A DNA stretch of 9,054 nucleotides, taken from assembly GCA_017938055.1 (NCBI GenBank), contig JAGBCG010000089.1:1-9054 (forward strand), written 5' to 3'. This DNA is from Clostridia bacterium. Lineage in GTDB: Bacteria > Bacillota > Clostridia > Oscillospirales > CAG-382. Under the pieces are notes generated by a model. The model searched no databases. It saw only the letters and a program-made list of their open reading frames with translations, and was not told where the DNA came from. The stretch's first letter is position 1. The number at the start of each line of letters is the position of its first letter. This document shows positions 1-6,360 of the stretch, piece by piece. Position numbers and translations under genes: made by a program.

Positions 1-2
1 AA

Positions 3-509
3 AAATGTGGTTTTTTGCCCGATCATATTATACATCCCGGCAAGCACATGCTCCTTGAAGACATTTTTAAAAAGCTTTGTGATGAAAAAATTTTTAAAAA
101 GCAGTTATATGAAGAAATGATGGATTTCTATCTTATGAGATTCTTTGCAGAGCTAAGCCGAATAATGTATGACAGAAAGAGATTCTCAAAAAACTATGAT
201 GTAATAGAAAAGGTCTGCAAAACAATGGCACAGGAGTATAAGGAACCTGGTGATATTTCACGCTACGCTGACATGTGTTTTTTAAGTGTCAGCAGATTCC
301 ATTATGTTTTTAAACGCCACACAGGCTTAACACCAGTGGAGTATATAAATTCTATAAAAATCAGTCATGTTAAAGAATTACTTTCCCACACAGATTTATC
401 AATGTCTGAAATTGCGGAGAGTACAGGCTTTTATGACCAAAATTACATGTCAAGAGTTTTTAAAAAACATACCGGCGTTTCTCCACGAACTTTTTCAACA
501 ACTTTATAG
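3..509 (+). CDS. AraC-family transcriptional regulator, C-terminal part (5' truncated by window edge)
   Basis: The reading frame is open from the first codon of the window (position 3), so the gene starts upstream and only about 169 C-terminal residues are present. A TTG at 15 could serve as a start on paper, but it has no ribosome binding site. The last 100 residues form the double helix-turn-helix DNA-binding domain of the AraC/XylS family. The first HTH surrounds DISRYADMCFLSVSRFHYVF. The second ends in the family signature around SMSEIAESTGFYDQNYMSRVFKKHTGVSP. The part before it (IIHPGKHMLLEDIFKKL) resembles the end of the N-terminal cupin-like effector domain and its linker helix. It is a cytoplasmic DNA-binding regulator, often of sugar use in Clostridia. 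The effector and targets cannot be read from this fragment, and the neighbouring genes on the other strand give no clue. The family call is firm; the function beyond it is unknown. Confidence 0.9.
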   Translation, partial: KCGFLPDHIIHPGKHMLLEDIFKKLCDEKIFKKQLYEEMMDFYLMRFFAELSRIMYDRKRFSKNYDVIEKVCKTMAQEYKEPGDISRYADMCFLSVSRFHYVFKRHTGLTPVEYINSIKISHVKELLSHTDLSMSEIAESTGFYDQNYMSRVFKKHTGVSPRTFSTTL

Positions 510-606
510 CCGTTCAAAAACACTCTGAGAAATTGAGTATTATTGTTTTTGGTCACTTTAGTTGTTTTTTTATTTAAGTTTTACAATTTTTATTTGATAA
601 AAATTA

Positions 607-632
607 AGAACGGCAATAAGCCGTTCTTTTTT
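607..632. terminator. Bidirectional rho-independent terminator between the AraC gene and the LOG gene
   Basis: A perfect 9-bp stem (AAGAACGGC at 607-615, GCCGTTCTT at 621-629) encloses an AATAA loop. On the plus strand it runs into five T's (628-632), and on the minus strand it is followed by TTAATTTTTATC. It can therefore end both convergent genes: the AraC gene stops at 509 and the LOG gene ends at 638. The rest of 510-606 is AT-rich and non-coding. It holds one weaker imperfect hairpin (outer arms 515-522 and 544-551, 8 bp) that could act as a first, leaky stop for the AraC transcript. Confidence 0.85.
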
Positions 633-637
633 AATGT

Positions 638-1228
638 TTACTTTTCTTCAACGTTTACATATCTTAATGCTGACACGTCAATATCACTTTCCTTATAGCT
701 CTCAAGATAGCAAAGAAGTTCATCCGCATTATCGAAAAATTCATACAGCTCATAGAGCTTTTCACCTGCAAAATTTTCCTTCACCATTTTTTCCAACATT
801 TTTATAAGCTCATCATAGTAACCGTTTATATTATAAAATGCCAGAGCTTTTTTATGACGGGAAAGTTGTTTTAAGGTAACAATTTCAAAAAATTCATCCA
901 TTGTTCCTATTCCCCCCGGCGTTATTACAAAGGCATCGGCATTTTCCTCAAGAAGCTGTTTTCTTTCTCTCATTGTCTGTGTGCCTATAAGCTTTGTACA
1001 ATTTTCAAACAGCACTCCGTCCACATTAAAAAATGTGGGAGCTATACCGATTATTTCTCCACCGCACTTATGTGCCCCTCTTGCTACAGCACCCATACAG
1101 CCGTTTGCTCCGCCACCAAAAACAAGTGTATGCTTTCGCTGTGCAATCTTTTGACCCAGTATTTCAACCTGTTCAATATACAATTTATCAATTTTGTTGC
1201 TCGCAGCACCATAAACGCATATTTTCAT
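638..1228 (-). CDS. LOG family (TIGR00730-type) Rossmann-fold nucleotide phosphoribohydrolase-like protein
   Basis: The 196-residue protein is of typical length for the LOG/YgdH family. Proteins of this family hydrolyse nucleoside 5'-monophosphates (cytokinin riboside monophosphates in plants, AMP-like nucleotides in bacteria) to base plus ribose 5-phosphate, in the cytosol. The glycine-rich nucleotide-binding stretch is GGGANGCMGAVARGA (residues 38-52). The MxxRK element is MRERK (86-90), and the catalytic signature PGGxGTxxE appears as PGGIGTMDE (104-112). The frame is open further upstream to an ATG at 1354. I chose the ATG at 1228 because GGAGGT lies 6 nt before it, the protein then starts with the family's normal MKICVYGAAS strand, and the promoter lies inside the longer version. 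It is a single-gene unit between two terminators. The family is secure; the natural substrate in this organism is not known. Confidence 0.92.
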   Translation of the reverse strand: MKICVYGAASNKIDKLYIEQVEILGQKIAQRKHTLVFGGGANGCMGAVARGAHKCGGEIIGIAPTFFNVDGVLFENCTKLIGTQTMRERKQLLEENADAFVITPGGIGTMDEFFEIVTLKQLSRHKKALAFYNINGYYDELIKMLEKMVKENFAGEKLYELYEFFDNADELLCYLESYKESDIDVSALRYVNVEEK

Positions 1229-1267
1229 ATAAAAACCTCCAAAACACAGTATTTTCATATATAATAC

Positions 1268-1297
1268 ATTATATACCCAACCTTTTTGCTTTGTCAA
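1268..1297 (-). promoter_or_regulatory. Sigma-A promoter of the LOG gene
   Basis: Read on the minus strand, TTGACA (1297-1292) and TATAAT (1273-1268) are separated by 18 nt. Both hexamers match the sigma-A/sigma-70 consensus exactly. The expected transcript start is near 1261, giving a leader of about 30 nt to the ATG at 1228, with GGAGGT at 1240-1235. This placement rules out the upstream ATG at 1354 as the translation start. Confidence 0.8.
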
Positions 1298-1310
1298 CAA
1301 ACTGACTGTT

Positions 1311-1342
1311 AAAAGAAAATAGCCCTCATGTAAATGAGAGCT
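1311..1342 (-). terminator. Rho-independent terminator of the ribF-dac-dxs operon
   Basis: On the minus strand AGCTCTCAT (1342-1334), a TTAC loop and ATGAGGGCT (1329-1321) form a 9-bp stem with one G-U wobble. ATTTTCTTTT (1320-1311) follows. The stem begins 25 nt beyond the dxs stop codon and ends before the promoter of the LOG gene, so it separates the two units. The wobble becomes a mismatch in the plus-strand RNA, and there is no T tract there, so it acts in the minus direction only. Confidence 0.8.
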
Positions 1343-1367
1343 ATAAATCAGCACTTGCGTGTTTTTC

Positions 1368-3215
1368 TTATATATTTTCTTGTATTTGCCTTGCTATTTT
1401 TTCCTGTGACATGCCAAAATGGCTATAAAGCTGTTCTGTTGTAGCGTGAAAAGCATACTGTCCGTCAACAGCATTTACAATTATCTTACCCACAATTTTT
1501 CCATGTGACAGGCATGCAATCTTTTCGGCCACACCGCCGCTTTTTATGCCCTCCTCAAGAAGATACACCAAAGACGCATCCTTTATTTGTTCAAGCAATT
1601 CCTGTTCTTCCAAAGGATAGCATTTTACAAGCTTTACAATTTTTACACTTACTTTATCCTTTAAAAGCTTCATTGCACCATAAGCGTTTTGTGTCACTCT
1701 TCCGTAGGTTACTATTACAACTTGTGCTCTATCCTCTCCGCAAACACTAATTGTTTTATTTCCGTTATATACGAATTCGCCCCTGTCGTAATTCATCATA
1801 CAGCCTTTTGGATATCTTACAACATTGAGCTTTCCGTTATCAACAGCCCGTGAAAAAACATCCTTCATTTCATCATAGGTTTCGGGAGAATAAATACTAC
1901 ATCCCGGTATTGATGAAAACAGCGACACATCAAAAAGTCCCTGATGTGTTATTCCGTCATCCGGAACAAAGCCTGCTCTGTCAAGTGCCAGTGTAAGTCC
2001 CAGACCCTGTATTGAAACATCGTGCATAACCTGGTCATACACTCTTTGTGCAAAGGTGGAATACACCGCACACACCGGCTTCATTCCTCCTGCCGCAAGT
2101 CCAGATGCAAAGGCTATTTCATGCTCCTCAGCTATTCCCACATCGAAGAATTTATCGGGAAATTCATTACTGAACCTCAACAGGCCCGTTCCCTCGCACA
2201 TTGCTGCTGTAAGAAGTATAAGAGAAGAATCCTGCTTTGCCTTTTCCAGCATAATGTCACCAAAGCAATCTGAAAAAGTATATGTATTTTTGGGTACTAC
2301 ACCTGCATCTGTTTCAAATTTCCCCACCGAATGATAGCTTTCGGGATGATTCTCCGCCATTTCGTAGCCCTTACCCTTTTTGGTTTTTACAAGGACTATA
2401 CAACATTCATTATAATTTTTTGCCTCATTGAAAACATCCTCAAGCTTATCAATATCATGCCCATCAACAGGTCCGAGAAAACGTATTCCCATGGAGGCAA
2501 AAAATCCATCGGAGGGGACAAGCGTTCTCTTGAGAAAATTCTTTATTCTTGCAAAAAAACGTTCAAGTTCTCTTCCAACAACAGGAATTTTGCGAAAAGC
2601 ATGCTTCAATTTCTTTTTGAATTTGAAATACGACTTACTTGTTCTGAGCTTTGAAAAATGATTTGCCATATTACCAACATTTGTGGATATTGACATTTCA
2701 TTATCGTTAAGTACAATTATAAAATTAACATTTTTATCACAGCAATTATTTAATGCCTCATATATCATGCCGTTAGTGAAAGAACCATCTCCAACAACAG
2801 AAACAACATAGCAGTCTTTTCCCGCAAGCTTATTGGCTTTTGCAATGCCAAAACCTGTCGAAACGCTTGGTCCGCTATGTCCTGCCGTAAGTGTGTCACA
2901 CTCGCTTTCAAAGCGATTGGTGAAGCCCGAAACTCCATCCATTTTACGAAGTGTTTCAAACTCGTCCTTTCTACCTGTCAAAATCTTATGAGTATAGCAC
3001 TGATGCCCTACATCAAAAATGATTTTATCCTCAGGCAGGTTCAGCACTCTGTGAAGTGCAACGGTGGTTTCAACAAGTCCAAGATTTGAGCCAAGATGTC
3101 CGCCGTTTACAGAAACAGTATTTATTATTTTTTCTCTTATTTCGCCGCAAAGTGTATCAAGCTCATCTTCCTTTAAAAGCTTTACATCATTTGGCTTATT
3201 GATTTTTTCAAGCAT
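1368..3215 (-). CDS. dxs: 1-deoxy-D-xylulose-5-phosphate synthase
   Basis: This thiamine-diphosphate enzyme condenses pyruvate and glyceraldehyde 3-phosphate to 1-deoxy-D-xylulose 5-phosphate, the first step of the MEP isoprenoid pathway; its product also feeds thiamine and pyridoxal synthesis. At 615 residues it is full length (family about 620). In order one sees GGHLGSNLG with His40, the loop FDVGHQCYTHKILTGR (67-82), and the ThDP/metal motif GDGSFTN (142-148) completed by NDNEMSIS (170-177). The pyrimidine domain has the catalytic Glu of IAEEHE (361-366) and LDRAGFVPDDGITHQG (411-426), and the C-terminal transketolase domain follows VRYPKG (466-471). The more common G-E-DG loop after DRAG is P-D-DG here, a modest variation. 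The gene starts 24 nt after the carboxypeptidase homologue and is the last gene of its operon. The ribosome binding site before the ATG is weak (AAAGAGCTGATGAT), so translation may depend on coupling to the preceding gene. Confidence 0.96.
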   Translation of the reverse strand: MLEKINKPNDVKLLKEDELDTLCGEIREKIINTVSVNGGHLGSNLGLVETTVALHRVLNLPEDKIIFDVGHQCYTHKILTGRKDEFETLRKMDGVSGFTNRFESECDTLTAGHSGPSVSTGFGIAKANKLAGKDCYVVSVVGDGSFTNGMIYEALNNCCDKNVNFIIVLNDNEMSISTNVGNMANHFSKLRTSKSYFKFKKKLKHAFRKIPVVGRELERFFARIKNFLKRTLVPSDGFFASMGIRFLGPVDGHDIDKLEDVFNEAKNYNECCIVLVKTKKGKGYEMAENHPESYHSVGKFETDAGVVPKNTYTFSDCFGDIMLEKAKQDSSLILLTAAMCEGTGLLRFSNEFPDKFFDVGIAEEHEIAFASGLAAGGMKPVCAVYSTFAQRVYDQVMHDVSIQGLGLTLALDRAGFVPDDGITHQGLFDVSLFSSIPGCSIYSPETYDEMKDVFSRAVDNGKLNVVRYPKGCMMNYDRGEFVYNGNKTISVCGEDRAQVVIVTYGRVTQNAYGAMKLLKDKVSVKIVKLVKCYPLEEQELLEQIKDASLVYLLEEGIKSGGVAEKIACLSHGKIVGKIIVNAVDGQYAFHATTEQLYSHFGMSQEKIARQIQENI

Positions 3216-3239
3216 ATCATCAGCTCTTTTTCAAAAATT

Positions 3240-4619
3240 TTATTTTCTGTTTATACGGCTTCCCGTATATTTATTTCTCTTGAAATATCTGTAGTACACA
3301 GAAAGTCCGAAATACAGTGCAAAAAGCACCGCTGCGGTTATGGCAAACACCTTAAACCACGTTCCCATTACCATATTTTCTATTCTGCTGAAAAAGTACA
3401 GCACATTACTTCTGTCAACCACAACATTTGAAACAATATTAACCGTTCCCACCGTTGCTTCATCCCTGTACTTTATAACAATTTCTCCAAATACATCCGA
3501 CTTATTTACAGGTGAATACGCCGTATCTGAAAACAGTCTTATTTCCTTTGTTATTTCTTTTGTCAAATCAGCATCTATTGGCAAAAGCACCTGAATTTCT
3601 CTTTCGGGAAACAGTGCCAGATGGTCAACGTCAATGGCATTTTTTACCGGTATTTCGCATACTATATCGCTGCCTGACGTAACGCTTACAAAATCAAAAT
3701 TTGTTTCGCAGTACTCAAGCAAATTTCTCATATCAATACATGCGTAATTCTTATCATTTTCTTCCTTTGAAGCAAGCACAACGCAAATATATGTAAGTCC
3801 CGTTTTTCCTGTAGTACAGGAAACAATACAGTGACCGCCCTCAGGTGTACTTCCCTGTGACATGCCTTTTGCCCGTGAGTAATAATAGTCCTCTGAAAGC
3901 ACCTTTGACAAAAGCATATTTCTATTTATCAGTGTTCTTTGCTCTTTTGTTATTTCTGTGGGACTTATCACATATCGGGTGGTATTTGAAATATCGAAAA
4001 GTGTTGGAATATAGTACATATACTGTGCAATAATTCCCACGTCACGTGCTGTCGTATACGAGCCTTCCGTATAAAATCCCGTCACGTTTTCAAAATGTGT
4101 ATTCACTGCACCAAGTTCCAAAGCTTTTTGATTCATAAGTGAGCAAAATTCCTGTTCTGTTCCCGCTACATATTCCGCAAGGACAAGTGCTGCATCGTTT
4201 GCTCCCCTTACGAGAAGACCATAAAGAAGCTCACGTGCCGTAAAGCTTTCTCCCGTCTTTATTGCCATATTTGCACCCTGTGCCTTTGAAACTGCACTGC
4301 TGCTTGCAGTAATTACGGTATCAAGATCTTCTATATTTTCATACGCAACTATTGCCGTCATAAGTTTTACTGTATTTGCCGGAGAAGTTCTTGTATTAAA
4401 ATCCTTACCATATACCACTATTCCCGTATCAAGATTTATTGCATACGCATATTTCCCTTCAATTTCGGGAAAATTTGTGGACTGAGCGTATTGTGCAAGG
4501 CTCTTTCCGTCATAGGTTATCTCTTTCTGTGCAGTTAACACAGGCTGGCACACAGCATTTAAACTAAAAAGTATTGCCGAAAAAATTACGGCAACAAATA
4601 TTACAGCTTTATTCTTCAT
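3240..4619 (-). CDS. D-alanyl-D-alanine carboxypeptidase (peptidase S11, DacF-like) homologue lacking all three catalytic motifs; probable pseudoenzyme
   Basis: The 459-residue protein has a hydrophobic signal sequence (about residues 5-24), an S11 penicillin-binding fold (about 50-310), a C-terminal beta-rich domain, and a C-terminal membrane anchor (about 421-446) with a basic tail. It should sit outside the membrane, tethered at the end. The fold is recognisable from YAINLDTGIVVY (59-70), LMTAIVAYENI (86-96), RELLYGLLVRGANDAALVLAEYVAG (129-153) and TPEGGHCIVS (258-267). The active site is gone. The SxxK position (PASxTK in relatives) reads PANTVK, with Asn82 for the nucleophile Ser. SxN reads GAN (139-141), and KTG reads SQG (254-256). 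The frame is nevertheless uninterrupted. I chose the ATG at 4619, with AAGGA 8 nt before it, over an ATG at 4658, because the signal peptide begins there. It overlaps the end of ribF by 11 nt and precedes dxs by 24 nt. Family membership is secure; loss of enzyme activity is an inference from the residues. Confidence 0.88.
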   Translation of the reverse strand: MKNKAVIFVAVIFSAILFSLNAVCQPVLTAQKEITYDGKSLAQYAQSTNFPEIEGKYAYAINLDTGIVVYGKDFNTRTSPANTVKLMTAIVAYENIEDLDTVITASSSAVSKAQGANMAIKTGESFTARELLYGLLVRGANDAALVLAEYVAGTEQEFCSLMNQKALELGAVNTHFENVTGFYTEGSYTTARDVGIIAQYMYYIPTLFDISNTTRYVISPTEITKEQRTLINRNMLLSKVLSEDYYYSRAKGMSQGSTPEGGHCIVSCTTGKTGLTYICVVLASKEENDKNYACIDMRNLLEYCETNFDFVSVTSGSDIVCEIPVKNAIDVDHLALFPEREIQVLLPIDADLTKEITKEIRLFSDTAYSPVNKSDVFGEIVIKYRDEATVGTVNIVSNVVVDRSNVLYFFSRIENMVMGTWFKVFAITAAVLFALYFGLSVYYRYFKRNKYTGSRINRK

Positions 4620-5541
4620 ATTTAAATTCCTTAAAGTATTCTCTTGTTTGTTGTACATTCTGTGAAATGTTCTGCGTCAATTCAGAAAGGCTTTTGAATT
4701 TCTTTTCCCCACGCAGTCTTTTATAAAGCTCCACAGACACTGTCTTACCATACACGTCGCCGCTAAAATCAATTATATGGGTTTCTGCCATGATTTTCCT
4801 CTCATCTTCCCACACCGTAGGCTTGACTCCTATATTCGTAACGCCCATATAATCTTTTCCGTCTACTGCCACAACTGATGAATACACTCCCAGTGCCGGC
4901 AGTATTTTTTCTTCGGGCACAATTTGATTTATTGTAGGAAATCCAAGCTTTCTTCCAAGCTCTTGCCCATGCAGTACAGTAGAAACAAAACAATAACCAC
5001 GTCCCAAAAGACGAGCCGCCATCTGTGCATTTCCCTCATGAAGACAGTTACGTATTTGTGTTGAGCTTACCACAGTGCCGTCAACCTCAACAGGCTTTAC
5101 AACAACGGCTTGTTTTCCTTTTTTCTTCATAAGAAGCTCAAGTGTACCGCTTGTGCCGACTGCCATTTTTCCAAACGTAAAATTATCTCCGCAAAAAGCA
5201 CATTCTGCACAAAACTTTTCAACAATTAAATCAACAAAGCTTTCGGGACTTAAATCCTTTACCTCATCAAAGCTTTCAAGATACACAAAATCGGGATTAT
5301 GTTCTTTTAGAAGGCTTAATCTTTCCTGCAGGGTACACAGCATTTCATGCTTTTTTCCGCCAAGTACCTTAGGATGCTTTACAAAGGTATACACGCCAAA
5401 ATCAAGCCCCTTCTTATCAGCATATTCCTTTGCACAATCAAGAAGATAAGCGTGTCCTTTATGCACTCCGTCAAAGTTTCCAAGAGCCAGTACACAACCC
5501 TTTTTATTTTCCTGAAAAAAATCATTTTCGTATATCTTCAT
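4609..5541 (-). CDS. ribF: Bifunctional riboflavin kinase / FAD synthetase
   Basis: The enzyme phosphorylates riboflavin to FMN and adenylylates FMN to FAD in the cytosol. Its 310 residues are the usual family length. The N-terminal FAD synthetase half is a nucleotidyltransferase with LGNFDGVHKGH (20-30, the HxGH-type site), CGDNFTFG (117-124) and SSTQIR (159-164). The C-terminal riboflavin kinase half has GRKLGFPTIN (196-205), the metal/ATP-binding Thr-Asn pair, GVYSSVV (218-224), and the catalytic Glu in ETHIIDF (253-259). It is the first gene of the ribF-dac-dxs operon. In many Firmicutes ribF follows truB or rbfA, but here it sits directly behind its own promoter, so that linkage is absent. 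The initiation signal is slightly unusual: AAGGA lies only 2 nt from the ATG, and a better-placed GAGG sits 11 nt upstream. The 3' end overlaps the next gene by 11 nt. Confidence 0.96.
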   Translation of the reverse strand: MKIYENDFFQENKKGCVLALGNFDGVHKGHAYLLDCAKEYADKKGLDFGVYTFVKHPKVLGGKKHEMLCTLQERLSLLKEHNPDFVYLESFDEVKDLSPESFVDLIVEKFCAECAFCGDNFTFGKMAVGTSGTLELLMKKKGKQAVVVKPVEVDGTVVSSTQIRNCLHEGNAQMAARLLGRGYCFVSTVLHGQELGRKLGFPTINQIVPEEKILPALGVYSSVVAVDGKDYMGVTNIGVKPTVWEDERKIMAETHIIDFSGDVYGKTVSVELYKRLRGEKKFKSLSELTQNISQNVQQTREYFKEFKYEE

Positions 5542-5586
5542 TATCCTTACAGCCTCTAATCAAAATACGCACAACAATACAAATTT

Positions 5587-5615
5587 AGTATAACACATGT
5601 ACAAAAAAATGTCAA
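5587..5615 (-). promoter_or_regulatory. Sigma-A promoter of the ribF-dac-dxs operon
   Basis: On the minus strand, consensus TTGACA (5615-5610) is followed after 17 nt by TATACT (5592-5587), one mismatch from TATAAT. The expected start near 5580 leaves a leader of about 40 nt before the ribF ATG. The -35 box begins only 2 nt after the T tract of the queT terminator. No FMN riboswitch fits in so short a leader. Confidence 0.8.
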
Positions 5616-5617
5616 CG

Positions 5618-5648
5618 AAAAAAATTTCCGTTCCTTTAGAAACGGAAA
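5618..5648 (-). terminator. Rho-independent terminator of queT
   Basis: On the minus strand TTTCCGTTTC (5648-5639), loop TAAA and GGAACGGAAA (5634-5625) make a 10-bp stem with one wobble pair, followed directly by seven T's (5624-5618). It lies 26 nt past the queT stop codon and separates queT from the ribF operon promoter. Confidence 0.9.
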
Positions 5649-5674
5649 TACAAAAACCTTTATTTTAATATACT

Positions 5675-6169
5675 CTACTGTCGAAACAAAATTTTCCTGT
5701 GTTTACAAAGAATCTTGTAAAGCAACGCACCTAGAACGGTACAGGAAATTATTTCTCCTATGCCCACTGTTGCAACAAAATACAATATTCCTGCGTCTAA
5801 CCCATAGGCAAGCTTAAGAACAAGGGGCACTATTACCATGTTGGATATAACATTGATACAGGTGGCAACACAGGGGTGTCTGCTTCTTAAAAGATATGCT
5901 CCCACAGCTCCAATAAGTGTGGCTACACTTCCAAAAACAACATCTGCAACCATACATCCTGTTAAAAAATTTGCCAGAACGCATCCCACAAAAAGTCCCG
6001 GAATTGCTGCAGGTGTGAACATCGGCAAAACCAGAAGTGCCTCTGACAGTCTGCACTGAATTGCTCCGTTTGCAAGTCCAAACACTCCCGTAAGGTATGT
6101 GAGAGTCACATACAGCACCGCAATACTTGCGGACATGGTAATAAACGACGTTTTTTTCATTCTTTTCAC
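5675..6169 (-). CDS. queT: QueT family queuosine-precursor transporter (probable ECF S component)
   Basis: A 164-residue, very hydrophobic membrane protein with about five or six membrane spans, matching the size of QueT-family proteins. The family hallmark GAIQCRLSEALLVLPMF (35-51) runs into TPAAIPGLFVGCVLANF and later DVVFGSVATLIGA. QueT proteins are thought to be substrate-binding subunits of energy-coupling-factor transporters that import a queuosine precursor such as preQ1 or queuine; the shared energising module would be encoded elsewhere. A preQ1-I-like riboswitch directly upstream supports this role. The start is a GTG at 6169, with AAAGGAG 8 nt before it. An ATG at 6171-6169 overlaps that GTG but is followed at once by TGA, so it cannot start the gene. 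An internal ATG at 6160 (residue 4) is an alternative start. The gene is a single unit with its own terminator. No de novo queuosine genes are visible nearby. Confidence 0.9.
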   Translation of the reverse strand: MKRMKKTSFITMSASIAVLYVTLTYLTGVFGLANGAIQCRLSEALLVLPMFTPAAIPGLFVGCVLANFLTGCMVADVVFGSVATLIGAVGAYLLRSRHPCVATCINVISNMVIVPLVLKLAYGLDAGILYFVATVGIGEIISCTVLGALLYKILCKHRKILFRQ

Positions 6170-6177
6170 ATTTATTG

Positions 6178-6220
6178 CTCCTTTAGTTTTGTTTTACATG
6201 AGGAAGGTTTCGAACTCATG
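6178..6220 (-). ncRNA. preQ1-I (class I) riboswitch in the queT leader
   Basis: Read on the minus strand, the 6-bp stem CATGAG (6220-6215) / CTCATG (6202-6197) closes a 12-nt loop that begins TTCGAAAC and ends in C. An A-rich strand TAAAACAAAACTAA follows and leads into AAAGGAG. This is the layout of the small preQ1-I aptamer: one short stem, a loop starting UUC with a C at its end, and an A-rich tail ending ACUAAGG that folds back as an H-type pseudoknot. CCTT in the loop (6208-6205) can pair with AAGG of the Shine-Dalgarno sequence. Ligand binding would then hide the ribosome binding site, so control is probably translational; there is no terminator hairpin between aptamer and start codon. 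The position directly before queT strengthens the call. The exact pseudoknot pairing is inferred. Confidence 0.78.
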
Positions 6221-6232
6221 ATACCTGTCTAT

Positions 6233-6261
6233 ATTATCATGTATTTTTTACTTTTTTTAGC
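6233..6261 (-). promoter_or_regulatory. Candidate promoter of queT (weak)
   Basis: On the minus strand GATAAT (6238-6233), preceded by TG, can act as a -10 box. The hexamer 17 nt upstream (GCTAAA, 6261-6256) is a poor -35. Transcription would begin shortly before the riboswitch. An alternative -10, TATACT at 6298-6293, would give a longer leader but also lacks a good -35. Both are guesses from motif matching. Confidence 0.3.
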
Positions 6262-6302
6262 CTATGCAGTAAATTTTTTTCTTAGTCGTCAGAGTATAAC
6301 CA

Positions 6303-6318
6303 AAAATGTGTACATTTT
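6303..6318. repeat. Perfect inverted repeat AAAATGT-GT-ACATTTT, possible operator
   Basis: Two exact 7-bp arms with a 2-bp spacer lie in the divergent region between queT and the hydrogenase operon, about 95 bp upstream of the hydrogenase -35 region. It is short and AT-rich and no T tract follows it, so a protein-binding site is more plausible than a terminator. No binding protein is recognised. Confidence 0.4.
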
Positions 6319-6360
6319 GCGGGAATGTTTACAAAAAAGTTACCAACAGAGCTTTTAACG

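Noticed and set aside
515..551. Hairpin (CAAAAACA / TGTTTTTG) after the AraC gene as a main terminator
   Set aside because: The inner part has a 6-nt asymmetric bulge and a short inner stem, and the T-rich stretch is 12 nt away. The hairpin at 607-629 is far stronger.
2331..2661. Plus-strand open frames opposite dxs as overlapping genes
   Set aside because: No ribosome binding sites or family features. The dxs frame on the other strand is full length with all expected motifs.
3798..3809. GKTG (residues 271-274) in the carboxypeptidase homologue as a genuine KTG motif
   Set aside because: It lies about 15 residues after the conserved T-P-E-G-G-H-C segment. In relatives KTG immediately precedes that segment, so the match falls in a beta-hairpin turn and is coincidental.
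4619..4658. ATG at 4658 as the start of the carboxypeptidase homologue
   Set aside because: It would put 13 polar residues before the signal peptide and deepen the overlap with ribF. The ATG at 4619 has AAGGA at good spacing and directly precedes the hydrophobic signal segment.
5541..5580. FMN riboswitch in front of ribF
   Set aside because: The leader from the predicted start is only about 40 nt, too short for the RFN element, and none of its conserved helices is visible.
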